Positions 17,103 through 26,531 of a stretch of 64,000 bases of DNA are shown piece after piece (the stretch's first letter is position 1; every line of letters begins with the position of its first letter). Position numbers and translations under genes: made by a program. The stretch is taken from contig NZ_JBBNAC010000001.1 of NCBI RefSeq assembly GCF_037996825.1, forward strand, positions 2,976,001-3,040,000, given 5' to 3'. Source of the DNA: Bdellovibrio sp. BCCA (GTDB lineage: Bacteria; Bdellovibrionota; Bdellovibrionia; Bdellovibrionales; Bdellovibrionaceae). The notes beneath the pieces were generated by a model, which was not told the origin of the DNA, ran no database searches, and saw nothing but the letters and a program-made list of their open reading frames with translations.

Positions 17103-20100
17103 ATGACTCACAAGTCGCAATTCGCAAAGGCTCTTACAGCGTTAGTTGCCTTAGCCCTCTTTGTTACGGGTTGTACAAAGACGCGAGATGCCTCACTGCC
17201 GGAAGATGCGCAAGAATCGAACTTTTCAATTTCAGAAGTAGATTCTTTGCAAAAAGACAGTCAGATGAAAGTTTCAACTGACGAACGTCTTTCAAACTTA
17301 AGCTTGGGTGAGTCTTCAAAAGCCACAGCCGAAAAAGGTGTTGTCGCGGTAACGGACGTCGAAGTTCCGAACCGTTTGAAATACATGTTCAAAGGCTTAG
17401 AAATGACAGGACAAGCGGGTCACTCCTACCCGATTGCTCTCTCTGTTGATAAGCAATTCGTGACTGCTTATAAAGTAGTAAACGACGCTTCTGAATTGTC
17501 GATCCTTGAGAAACAACTCGCTCAAGTGAAAGACGAAGTTCTTTTGCAAAAACAACTTCAAAAAACTAAGAACAATGCTGAAGTTAAAACTTTGATGGCG
17601 AAGCTTAAAGAGACTCGCGCTCAAAAAGCAACGGCTTTGGCTAAAAAAGGTTCTAATATCTTAGTTCCACTTTTCAAATTCAAAGTCACTGGTTACGGTG
17701 TTTTGCAAAGAACAAAGAACGAACTTAAAGAAGAAACTTCTACATTGCGTTTGAAGACAACAGACTGGAGCGAGGCGACTCACTTCACAATGTCGATCAA
17801 TCCTTCGGACCGTATCCCTGTAGGTCTTGACCCTGCGTCTCGTGGTGATATGGACCGCACTTTCGTTATGGATCGTATCAATAATAAGATCATGACGGCA
17901 GGTGTACTTAAGAATGAGTTCCAAATCCCTGTGAACACGAAAGATGATGCTCGCGTATTGACTCTTCTTGATGTTGACGCTCTTCATGTATTCGAAATCG
18001 GTCAGTTGGGTAAAACTGAGCTGACGGATTCTCAAGTTCAACAATTGAAATTGGGTTCTAATAAATCCAACGTTCGCCAATGCTCTGACGAAATCAAAAA
18101 AGCTCTTCCAGAGACAGAACAAGCGAATTGCATCCTTATCCTTCGTTACGACGTACCTGTAAAATACGTTCGTCCTGAATTGCCAGTAGTTGACTACGAC
18201 GGCAACCAAGATGCGAAAATCTCTTTCAAAGAAGTTCGCGCCGGTGAAAACGTAGGTTTGGTACAAATTGAACAAAACGTTCAACCTAAGAAAGTTGAAA
18301 ATAATAACGAAATGGATCCACGCACAACAATCCGCGTGGCTGACATCAAAGGCAAAGAATTCTTCTTCAAACGTACTCTTGAAGATGCTCCTGTAACGAC
18401 AATTTTCCCTCCAGGTATGGCGGGTAACTTGACGATCGTTAAATTCGAATTGGAAGAATCTCGCCTTGTTGTTCGTAAAGCTGACAAGCTTGTTAACTAC
18501 AAATCAGGTTCTAACGATGCAGACATTGAAGAGTTGATGTCGATCCCAGTGAAATACTTGAAGCACGACACAAAAGACGCTTCCGGTGCTGAATACTCTA
18601 TGGCTCGCTTGGTTCCTGCTTCTCGCGTCGATGCGGAATTCATCGAACTTGACTGGACAAAAAACACTTTGACGACAGCTTACTCACCGTACGCTTCGAT
18701 CAATGAGCCTTGCTTTGATTCTTTCGCTGACGTGAAAGTTTCTGATGTCGATATGCACCTTGATAAAGGTATCTTGAACTTCAGCTTCGGATACTCTACA
18801 GGTCTTCGTTTGCACTGTGTTGCTGAGTACAATGTAACTAACGATTATAACGGAACTGCGAACTTCCAGGTAACGGCTCGCTTGAAAGAACGCGTTTCTT
18901 TCAAATTGAATGACGGTACAACGGATAAGTCTTTCGTAGCGAAAATTCCGTTCCGCGCTCAAAACGAATTGGGTTACGGTGTATGGACTATCGGTCAAAT
19001 CAACCCAACAGAGACAGGCTTGATTGGTCGCGAAGGCCAAGAAATGAACTTCCCTGTTGTTCACGATTTCCGTAACGGTAAAACACTTGTTTATACAGTA
19101 ACTGGTCTTGAGCCTTCTGTAGACTTGCCAGCGGACATCCGCCAACTTTACAGAGACACGGCTACGGACGTTGTTAACGCATGGGATTTCGCTTACCACC
19201 AAGCTTTCAAGGGCACAGCTCTTGAGCGCAAAGGTCGTTACGTTGAGATCCAATTCTCTGGCGATGCTGGAGTAGAAGCTAAAGTCGGTGACCTTGATAA
19301 AAACATCGTTCACTTTGAAAACAAATTCAACGGCAACCACGGCGTTCTTGGGGTTTCTCAAGTTGGTTTCAATCCACGCTCGGGTATCGTTGTAGCGGAT
19401 TCTTTGATCATCTACGCTGGTAACTTGCAACAGTACGTAGCAGGTTCTCAACGCAACCTTAAGATCAGCCAAAAATGGGCTGATATGAAAAAAGAATTTA
19501 AGAAACAAGCTTTGGAAGAGTTGTCTAAACAACAACAAGCTGAAGCTGAGGCTCAAAAGAAAGCGGCAGAAGCTGCAAAACCAGGTGCTTCTGCTGAACA
19601 AAAAGCTGAAGTGGCTGCGCAATTCACAAAACAACTTGTGAATATGGCTCAAGGTAAAAAAGCGGATGCGAAAGTCTTCGTAAACGCGAAGAACATGAAC
19701 TTGACTTCAGGCGAAGTGAAGAAAGCTGTCGCACAAATGAAATCTTTGGGTGCTGGTAAATTCAACTACTCGGCTCCACAAATGGAAAGCGCATGGATTG
19801 ACCGTGTTCTTCGTAAATTTGCGGAAAACCGCCAAATGGATTCTGTTGAATTGGAAGGCCTTGTAGCAAAAGAAATGTTAGCATCTAGAGCTGCGAAACT
19901 TTCGCCTGCTCAAAAAGCAGAGCTTGAGGCTTCTGCTCGCAAAGGTGCAGTACGCACTCAATTGAATGCTCACTTTAAAAACTCTCCAGGTTGTTTGTTG
20001 ACTGAGCGTGATGGCTTGGCTCGTAACTTCACGGCGAGAACATTTAAAGAAGCTCTTCGTCAGACGTTGTTCTTCGATATGGGCCATGAAATGGGTCACT

Positions 20101-22007
20101 CTCAAGGTTTAACTCATAACTTCATCGGTTCATTCGATAAAGCAAACTTCTCGAACGAAGACGGTTCTGAAACAAAACGTAACTACTCTTCTATCATGGA
20201 CTACTTTGAGCCAAGCCAATTCAACTGGGATGGTATCGGTACTTACGATATCCACGCGTTGAGAGCTTCTCACTTGGGTCTTTTGGAAGTGACTCCGGAG
20301 TTTAAGGCAAAACTTGAAAAACAAGGTGCTGCGAAAATTCTGGTTAACGATAAGTTCATTACGGTTCAAGCTATCCAAGCAAACTTTGCGAAGAATGGTT
20401 GGAATAACTTTAACAAGTACCAAATCAATGGTCTTTTGAAGCCATACAAGTACTGCACAGACATCCATGTTGGTTACGAACCTACGTGCCAACGCTTTGA
20501 CTACGGTACTTCAGCTCAAGAAATCGTTGAGAACTTGGCTTTGGATTACGAAGAAAACTACGTGCAAAACTACCACAGCTGGGACCGCAACAACTTTGGC
20601 GTGGGCATGGCGGGTCGTGTGATCGGTGGTACAATCGGAACAATGTTCCAAATGCGTCAATACTTGGATGAATTGTTCTACAAACTTGTTTTGAGAAACG
20701 GTACACAAGAAGAAATCGGCGACTACGTTCAAGCATCATTGAAAGCGTACATCTTCTACAACCAAGTTATCAAAACTCCAGATGCTCACTCTTTGTTTGA
20801 AAGTGCTGACCGTTTCGTAGCAGTACCTTACCAATACAAAGAAAGAAACGAGCAAGGTGAAGAGACTGGCAAAGTAATCACAGACGTTGAAATCGTTGAA
20901 AAACGTGCGGTTCAAGATCTTGCGATCCGTGAAGACCGTATCGACACTGTGGGTGTAGAGTACGATAAAATCATGGCGATGAACTTCTTAACTATGAAGG
21001 GCTACCCTGATTACAAATACTACTCTCAAAGCATCCAGTTCTCGTTCTTGGATTTCGAGAAGTACATCCTTGGCATGGGCGCAGAGGAAAGCTTCTTCGT
21101 GAACACTCTAACTGGAATGATGTTGGATCAATTGCAACCAACGTTTACGAATGAACACGCAACGTTGTCTCCAGTTCGCGGTGAAAAAGCGACTGTGACT
21201 TCAGCGATGAGAGCTTACGCAGGTATCTATGGTATCTTGAATCTTGAAGCTTCAACTTTGAGAGACAAAGACAACTTCGCTAACTTCTTCAAAGTAGGAA
21301 GCAGCGTAGGTAAAGCTCCAAGTGACCGTGTTGTTCTTAGCCAGTTGGGTGTTTCTGACAAGTCTAAGACACGCTTGAGCTACTGGGCTTTGGATAATGC
21401 GATTGCATCGAACTTGATCTTGCAAGTGGCTGCTGAGAAAAACTTCTTCATCCAAAAAGAAAGCGACATCGCTCCTTTGATGGAAAAAGTTGTGATCGCT
21501 CAGTTCCAGGATATGTTGAGCCAAGGTAAGAAAGCGGAAGACGTGGCAAAAGCAAAAGCTGATTTGATTGCGAAATTGAATGAGCTTAACAAAAAAGGTG
21601 AAATCGTTTCTGAAGAAATGTTGAAAGCAAATCCACAAATGACTATCGAAGGACAAGTCGAAGGCATGGTTGGTTTCAACAAACAAGTGATCGGTGTGGC
21701 AGTGGCGTTGTTGACTCAACAACAAGGTGCTGATCAGATCGCGCAACAAGTGGCTGAACAAGCGGGCCAATTGGCTGAAGCTCTTCCATTGTTTGCTCTT
21801 GACCAAAAGGCGATCAAGTCAGGTCTTGATAAGATCGGTAAAGCCATGAGCCAAACTAAGGGCATGGAAGGTCTTGCACAACTTGGCGATGCTGCTAGTC
21901 AGTTGGTTGACGGAACTCAGATCGAGATCTCTTACGGTATCATCATGAAGAACGTTGAGTTCTTGAACATGCTCACTCTCATGACGAACCCAGAGTACAA
22001 CAGATAA
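17103..22007 (+). CDS. Giant lipoprotein zinc metalloprotease (metzincin, DUF4953-like)
   Basis: 1634 residues from ATG 17103, chosen over upstream in-frame codons because GGAGAG lies five bases before it and a lipobox FVTGC follows directly. The protein should be lipid-anchored in the envelope or surface. The zinc site HEMGHSQGLTH is at 995-1005 and the Met-turn YSSIMDY with M1032, the arrangement of the HExxHxxGxxH metzincins of the DUF4953/DUF5117 group. About 990 residues precede it, including a Gln/Ala/Glu-rich coiled linker near 790-850, and 600 follow. That makes it much longer than usual members (about 800-900). Codon use is strikingly biased (GGT, CGT, AAC, TTC, TTG), pointing to high expression. 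It has its own sigma-54-type promoter and terminator. Confidence 0.9.
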   Translation: MTHKSQFAKALTALVALALFVTGCTKTRDASLPEDAQESNFSISEVDSLQKDSQMKVSTDERLSNLSLGESSKATAEKGVVAVTDVEVPNRLKYMFKGLEMTGQAGHSYPIALSVDKQFVTAYKVVNDASELSILEKQLAQVKDEVLLQKQLQKTKNNAEVKTLMAKLKETRAQKATALAKKGSNILVPLFKFKVTGYGVLQRTKNELKEETSTLRLKTTDWSEATHFTMSINPSDRIPVGLDPASRGDMDRTFVMDRINNKIMTAGVLKNEFQIPVNTKDDARVLTLLDVDALHVFEIGQLGKTELTDSQVQQLKLGSNKSNVRQCSDEIKKALPETEQANCILILRYDVPVKYVRPELPVVDYDGNQDAKISFKEVRAGENVGLVQIEQNVQPKKVENNNEMDPRTTIRVADIKGKEFFFKRTLEDAPVTTIFPPGMAGNLTIVKFELEESRLVVRKADKLVNYKSGSNDADIEELMSIPVKYLKHDTKDASGAEYSMARLVPASRVDAEFIELDWTKNTLTTAYSPYASINEPCFDSFADVKVSDVDMHLDKGILNFSFGYSTGLRLHCVAEYNVTNDYNGTANFQVTARLKERVSFKLNDGTTDKSFVAKIPFRAQNELGYGVWTIGQINPTETGLIGREGQEMNFPVVHDFRNGKTLVYTVTGLEPSVDLPADIRQLYRDTATDVVNAWDFAYHQAFKGTALERKGRYVEIQFSGDAGVEAKVGDLDKNIVHFENKFNGNHGVLGVSQVGFNPRSGIVVADSLIIYAGNLQQYVAGSQRNLKISQKWADMKKEFKKQALEELSKQQQAEAEAQKKAAEAAKPGASAEQKAEVAAQFTKQLVNMAQGKKADAKVFVNAKNMNLTSGEVKKAVAQMKSLGAGKFNYSAPQMESAWIDRVLRKFAENRQMDSVELEGLVAKEMLASRAAKLSPAQKAELEASARKGAVRTQLNAHFKNSPGCLLTERDGLARNFTARTFKEALRQTLFFDMGHEMGHSQGLTHNFIGSFDKANFSNEDGSETKRNYSSIMDYFEPSQFNWDGIGTYDIHALRASHLGLLEVTPEFKAKLEKQGAAKILVNDKFITVQAIQANFAKNGWNNFNKYQINGLLKPYKYCTDIHVGYEPTCQRFDYGTSAQEIVENLALDYEENYVQNYHSWDRNNFGVGMAGRVIGGTIGTMFQMRQYLDELFYKLVLRNGTQEEIGDYVQASLKAYIFYNQVIKTPDAHSLFESADRFVAVPYQYKERNEQGEETGKVITDVEIVEKRAVQDLAIREDRIDTVGVEYDKIMAMNFLTMKGYPDYKYYSQSIQFSFLDFEKYILGMGAEESFFVNTLTGMMLDQLQPTFTNEHATLSPVRGEKATVTSAMRAYAGIYGILNLEASTLRDKDNFANFFKVGSSVGKAPSDRVVLSQLGVSDKSKTRLSYWALDNAIASNLILQVAAEKNFFIQKESDIAPLMEKVVIAQFQDMLSQGKKAEDVAKAKADLIAKLNELNKKGEIVSEEMLKANPQMTIEGQVEGMVGFNKQVIGVAVALLTQQQGADQIAQQVAEQAGQLAEALPLFALDQKAIKSGLDKIGKAMSQTKGMEGLAQLGDAASQLVDGTQIEISYGIIMKNVEFLNMLTLMTNPEYNR

Positions 22008-22022
22008 CCTTTAAGTTTCTCC

Positions 22023-22061
22023 TGCGCGGGTCCACTCTCTCCGGACCTGCGCATTTTTTTT
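22023..22061 (+). terminator. Intrinsic terminator of the metalloprotease gene
   Basis: TGCGCGGGTCC pairs with GGACCTGCGCA (one G-U pair) around a short loop and is followed by eight T. It begins 15 bases after the stop codon. Confidence 0.9.
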
Positions 22062-22088
22062 GTTTTATTTAAATAATTAGGAGTGTTT

Positions 22089-22583
22089 ATGAAAAAGACG
22101 ATTTTGTTAGGTATGATTTTGCTCGGCACGTCTTCAGCTTTTGCTGGAGCTAAAGATTTTATTGGTTCTTATCGCTTGCTTAAAGATCAAGTAGAAGGTG
22201 AAACATTCTGCTATAAAGGCCTTGATGTTGTTGAAGAAAACGGTCTTCTCAATCTTTACCGCTCTGACATAACTGAATACGGCCCGATTATCAGTGCTGA
22301 ACTCAACGGTAAAAGCCGCGACGTCAAATATTCCCACGGTGAAGCGCTTTCAACAACAAAGGGTGAGGACACTGTGACGTTAAAAGATGACACTTTAACT
22401 TTTGCATTTAACGGTCGTGAAAGCTTGATCGGCATTCCTGCAATGCGCGTGAGCGACAGCGTAGCCATTAAACTTTCTGCGGATAAAAAGACAGCTTATG
22501 TTCTTCGCAAGACATTCGAAGGCCCAGTGATTGGGCTTGGCAAAAAGGGCAAAGCTCTTTGCGAGTATCAAGTTCTTAAATAA
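22089..22583 (+). CDS. Small exported protein of unknown function
   Basis: 164 residues. Start ATG 22089 is preferred to a GTG at 22083 because AGGAG lies about six bases before it. The signal peptide (MKKTILLGMILLGTSSAFAG) is cleaved near AFAG. The mature part (KDFIGSYRLLKDQ, FCYKGLDV, KKGKALCEYQV) is beta-rich with two cysteines that could pair, like small lipocalin-like or copper-resistance-like proteins. No family is recognised. It stands alone between two terminators. Confidence 0.78.
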   Translation: MKKTILLGMILLGTSSAFAGAKDFIGSYRLLKDQVEGETFCYKGLDVVEENGLLNLYRSDITEYGPIISAELNGKSRDVKYSHGEALSTTKGEDTVTLKDDTLTFAFNGRESLIGIPAMRVSDSVAIKLSADKKTAYVLRKTFEGPVIGLGKKGKALCEYQVLK

Positions 22584-22601
22584 AAATCGATTTCTAAAAA
22601 T

Positions 22602-22630
22602 AAAAGGGAGTGTTCAACACTCCCTTTTTT
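22602..22630. terminator. Bidirectional terminator between convergent genes
   Basis: AAAAGGGAGTGTT and AACACTCCCTTTT form a long stem with a C at the centre, flanked by A-run and T-run. It serves the small exported gene (+) and the operon ending in the PilZ gene (-). Confidence 0.92.
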
Positions 22631-22634
22631 ATTT

Positions 22635-23423
22635 CTAAATTCTTGTTTTTGGGAAAAGGCCTTCGCCTTTGGTGAAAAGCTTTTTCAGCCAAACTCCGAA
22701 ACTGTCTTCAGGTCCCGGCAAACGTTCCACCACAATGAGTTTTTTCGCGTGAAGACTGTCGATAACGTCTTTCACGGCTCTTTGGGATTCCGGGGTATGT
22801 TGAAAACGAACTCCACAGCTTAAACCATCTGGAGATTTGTACAGCACTTTACCCAGAACTTTTGTTTCCTGTCCCTCGTAATTCCAAGAAATTTCCAACG
22901 AGTCATTGGCTTGCAAGGAAGGACCCGAGGTCATAAACATTCCACCTTGAGAAAGATTTTTGATGAAAGCCTTAGAACCGTTCACCACGGCTTCGTGATT
23001 GAAGTTGTAACGTGGTGCCGCTTCCCACCAACGCATACGCGGATCGAAATAAATTTTCTGAACGGAAGGCACCACGAAGTAAGCGACAATCAAAAGATCC
23101 ACGAGCAGAACCACGATCAAGGCAATCAGTGTGCTCCAGTTCATGCTTGTCCAGTAGCTATACAAATTCGAAGCAAAGATGATAGCAAGACACACTAGAT
23201 ACGCCCAGTAGCTCCAACGTTTGCAAATGTAGATAAAAACTCCAGCAAGGATTGGAACGCCAACATAAACGAACAACAAAGGCTTCGGCAAAACTTCAAA
23301 CCAGTAGTGCAATTGTGCCGGAAACGTCCTCCCCGCTCGAACTGCATTCAAAAGAAGATTACCTAAAGGAGCCAACACATGAAGCAAAGCAAGAACGATC
23401 AGGGACCATGGTTTTGTTTTCAT
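22635..23423 (-). CDS. Membrane protein with C-terminal PilZ domain
   Basis: 262 residues. Three to four membrane segments (about 7-25, 45-68, 70-88, 95-118) are followed by a PilZ domain at about 130-230. The NxSxxG block reads NLSQGGMFM, and the entry block RWWEAAPRYNF is seen, but the second Arg of the usual RxxxR motif is not obvious and Asp is replaced by Asn. Cyclic-di-GMP binding is therefore possible but uncertain. It is last in the long minus operon that includes addA, 27 bases downstream of it, and it ends at the terminator 22602-22630. Confidence 0.82.
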   Translation of the reverse strand: MKTKPWSLIVLALLHVLAPLGNLLLNAVRAGRTFPAQLHYWFEVLPKPLLFVYVGVPILAGVFIYICKRWSYWAYLVCLAIIFASNLYSYWTSMNWSTLIALIVVLLVDLLIVAYFVVPSVQKIYFDPRMRWWEAAPRYNFNHEAVVNGSKAFIKNLSQGGMFMTSGPSLQANDSLEISWNYEGQETKVLGKVLYKSPDGLSCGVRFQHTPESQRAVKDVIDSLHAKKLIVVERLPGPEDSFGVWLKKLFTKGEGLFPKTRI

Positions 23424-23450
23424 ATAAAAATGATAAGGAACGCGCAGAAT

Positions 23451-26400
23451 CTAGACAACTAAAAAATCTTGCAGGCGTTTTTCCATTCTTATGTTCATCT
23501 CTTCCTGGCTGCGGACATTTTCAATCTTCACCACTTCATCCATTGGATAGACGACGGCAAGCTTAATGTCTTTCACTCCACCCAAATACTTCATACGGTA
23601 TAAAGCCCAGGCATAGGCTTCCAATTGTTTGAAAGCGGTGTCGGAATATCGTTGCGAACCGGTTTTATAATCCACCATCCAAAGCGTTTCACCCACGATG
23701 CCCCACAAATCGATCTGCCCTTGCATCAGGGAATCCTGATATTTTAGAGCAAAACCCCACTCGACATGGCCTTTTTCAATGATTTCCAAAAGTGGAATTT
23801 GTTGAGTGTTCGCCAAGAACTGAAGTGGTTTCTTCAAGTCCTCATCAGAAATTCGCAAAAGCTCCTCATAAGAGGTATATTTAAGAGCTTCAAAAAGACG
23901 ATGAGCATTGGTCCCTTGTTGAGCCCGAGCTAGACCTGTTCCCAATTGTCCCGCTTTAGGAGTGTATGTTTCTGCAGTCAAGGTTTCAGGAGCCACTAAT
24001 TCTGTAACAGAAATGTATTTTCTTTTTTCTTCGTTCTGCGGAGCTTGCCACAACGACCGTAAATCCTTTTGCGCAAGATCTTGTTCCGCCATTTTTTGTG
24101 GCTGACCATTCTCAACACGCACGACATAGGCGAAATCTTTTTCCTGGTGCAGACCCTCTTCCAAATTGAGAGGACAATGAGCCGCCCAAGATTTTTTCCC
24201 GATTTTTTTATCCCATAGTAAAGTCACACCGGATTTTGCACGTGTCAAAGCCACATACAAAACACGATTGAACTCTTCACTTTCACGGTGACGAAGTTCT
24301 TCGGTGATTTGTTCCGCCAAAATACTTCCGGCCATAGACTGAGTTTCTTCGTTGCGAATCTTCAAAGACCACAGACCATCTTTTTCACGAATACTCAAAA
24401 CAGGCGCATGACTGTTCCGTGGATCTTGTCCCATTCCCGGCAAAATCACCTGCTCAAATTGCAAACCTTTAGATGCGTGCACCGTCATAAAGTTCACACG
24501 CTTAGGTTCAATCACCGGAGTTGCATCAGCGTCCTCGCCACCTTCGTCAGCCGAAAGCGTTTCCAGGCTTGAATCGAGGAAATCTAAAAAATTAAATCCA
24601 GGTCGACGCTCTTCCTGGCTTAATAAAGAAACCACTTTCCACAAGTTCGCTTCACGTCGTCCTGTGGAATCAATCTTTGCGGAGTAATCAAAAAGCCCCA
24701 GATCAATCAAGGATTTTTTAAGCGTCCAAGAAAGTCCCTTGATCTCACTTTGCGCTAAGAGATTTTTTAAAATTCTTAACGGATGATTTTCTTCTTTTTG
24801 TTCCAGGGTCTTTAGGGCTTCTTTCCAAAAAGAATGTTTATAACTATGGCAGTAACTTGCAATTTCACTGTCACTCATTATCAGCCACGGTGATCTTAAA
24901 AGAGCGACAAAGTTGGCATTGTCGTGAGGATTTACTAAGAACTTTAGCATCGCCAAAGCGTCTAAAACTTCACGGCGTTCATAAAATCCACTGCCACTAT
25001 GAAGCTGCAACGGAACGCCGTACTCTTGCGCCACTTTGGCAATGTCTTCCAATGTTTTATGAGTTCTTCCCAAAACACAGATCTGCTCTGGACTCACACC
25101 GGAATTCAAAAGCTCTTGAATTCTAGCCACCGTCGTTAAAACTTCCGCCGATGTTTCGTCATCTTCTCCGGTCTCCGTTAAAAGAACTTGCACGACGGGT
25201 TCGTCATTTCCTTTTTTAACTTTATCAGGGGCCGGAGTCATAGCTGCAAACTGAGGACTGAGCTTCGTAAAGTAGTGATTGAAAAACTCAAGAACCTCCG
25301 GAGACGAACGGTAGTTCACGAGTTTGATTTGTACTTCCCCCGCTTGATCTTGAATCTCCTGTACTTTTTCCTGGAACACTTCAGAACGGGCCCCACGGAA
25401 AAGATAAATACTTTGCTGAGGGTCTCCGACGACAAACAACGGTTTTTCGCCAATCAAATGACGAAGAAGTTCCACTTGAACGGGACTGGTATCCTGATAC
25501 TCATCGACCATCCAGAAATCCCATTCATGCGAAAACTTACTCGCAGCTTCAGGTGACCCCTGGATTATTTTAAAGGCCAAAGTTTCAAGATCGCTCATCG
25601 AAAGCAAACCGTTTTCCAGTTTGGTTTGCATAAAGTCCCTGCAGAAATTGTGCGCGAGTTCTTCAAAAAGCTCGCAGTTCTTTTGATGCTTTTCCCAGAA
25701 CGCCGGACGATAACGAGGCTCACTTAAAAGAACGTCAATGCGATCACGCAAAGTTTCCAGTTCTTCGTTGAGACTTAATGAAAACGGCGGAGTCGCTTTA
25801 CGGAAAACAGGCTTTGAAGTGAACTCCCAGAAGCTATCCAGTCTTTCAAAAAAGCCATCCCAGTTTTGGTCTGAGACTGTCCAATCAAAACCGGCAAGAG
25901 ACTGTGCGTATTCCTGCCATTTCTCATTGGAAGCCTCTTGCATGATCTCCGTGCAAACACGCTTTAACTTTCCAGAAATATCTTGAACGATTTTCGCGGC
26001 TTCTTTTTGAAGTTCGTCTTTAGCGATAAACTTCATCTGCGGGAAAATCACGTTTTCGCCAAAATACTTTAGCAAAGCACCTTCTAAAGTTTGAAAATCA
26101 TATTCTTCAAGAAGTTCCTGCAATTGCGGACTTTCTAAAAGATATTTGCGCATGATTTTACGCGCGCCTTTACGAATCTCCGAATCACTCATGATTTTAT
26201 AATCCGGAGTTAATCCAATCGCAGAACCATAGCGAGATAAGAAAAGACTTAACACCCCGTGAATTGTCGAAATCTGAACTTGGGATTTAGAACTGACGTA
26301 TTGAAACAAATCATCACGACCGTCGTCCAAGGCTTTGCTCAGAAGTCTTTCTTTAAGCTCTTGTGTGGCTTTTCTTGTAAATGTCGTTACAACAATGCGT

Positions 26401-26531
26401 GGGAACTTTCCGTTATTGTTTTTAAAATCACTCGCAAACTTTAAAAAAGTTTGTGTCAAAGTCGTCGTTTTCCCCGCCCCTGCGCCTGCGCGCAGGATGG
26501 TGTTCTTTAATTCAGATGTGGTGCTCGACAT
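23451..26531 (-). CDS. addA: AddA-type helicase-nuclease (RecB-like)
   Basis: 1026-residue UvrD/RecB-family helicase with a C-terminal nuclease, part of double-strand-break processing for recombination. Helicase motifs in order: Walker A RAGAGAGKTTTL (about 14-25), WMVDEYQDTSPVQ (motif II), VGDPQQSIYLFRGA (III), LVNYRSSPEV (IV), FMTVHASKGLQF (V), LYVALTRAK (VI). The PD-(D/E)XK site is GQIDLWG with MVDYKTG near the C-terminus. Start ATG 26531 has GGAGG five bases upstream; a GTG four codons earlier is less likely. It overlaps the end of addB by 25 bases. It is shorter than Bacillus AddA (about 1230). Confidence 0.85.
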   Translation of the reverse strand: MSSTTSELKNTILRAGAGAGKTTTLTQTFLKFASDFKNNNGKFPRIVVTTFTRKATQELKERLLSKALDDGRDDLFQYVSSKSQVQISTIHGVLSLFLSRYGSAIGLTPDYKIMSDSEIRKGARKIMRKYLLESPQLQELLEEYDFQTLEGALLKYFGENVIFPQMKFIAKDELQKEAAKIVQDISGKLKRVCTEIMQEASNEKWQEYAQSLAGFDWTVSDQNWDGFFERLDSFWEFTSKPVFRKATPPFSLSLNEELETLRDRIDVLLSEPRYRPAFWEKHQKNCELFEELAHNFCRDFMQTKLENGLLSMSDLETLAFKIIQGSPEAASKFSHEWDFWMVDEYQDTSPVQVELLRHLIGEKPLFVVGDPQQSIYLFRGARSEVFQEKVQEIQDQAGEVQIKLVNYRSSPEVLEFFNHYFTKLSPQFAAMTPAPDKVKKGNDEPVVQVLLTETGEDDETSAEVLTTVARIQELLNSGVSPEQICVLGRTHKTLEDIAKVAQEYGVPLQLHSGSGFYERREVLDALAMLKFLVNPHDNANFVALLRSPWLIMSDSEIASYCHSYKHSFWKEALKTLEQKEENHPLRILKNLLAQSEIKGLSWTLKKSLIDLGLFDYSAKIDSTGRREANLWKVVSLLSQEERRPGFNFLDFLDSSLETLSADEGGEDADATPVIEPKRVNFMTVHASKGLQFEQVILPGMGQDPRNSHAPVLSIREKDGLWSLKIRNEETQSMAGSILAEQITEELRHRESEEFNRVLYVALTRAKSGVTLLWDKKIGKKSWAAHCPLNLEEGLHQEKDFAYVVRVENGQPQKMAEQDLAQKDLRSLWQAPQNEEKRKYISVTELVAPETLTAETYTPKAGQLGTGLARAQQGTNAHRLFEALKYTSYEELLRISDEDLKKPLQFLANTQQIPLLEIIEKGHVEWGFALKYQDSLMQGQIDLWGIVGETLWMVDYKTGSQRYSDTAFKQLEAYAWALYRMKYLGGVKDIKLAVVYPMDEVVKIENVRSQEEMNIRMEKRLQDFLVV

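Noticed and set aside
18684-19652. 322-residue antisense open frame inside the metalloprotease gene
   Set aside because: It is a shadow caused by the strong codon bias of the sense gene; it has no ribosome-binding site and its product is Phe/Cys/Arg-rich without domain features.
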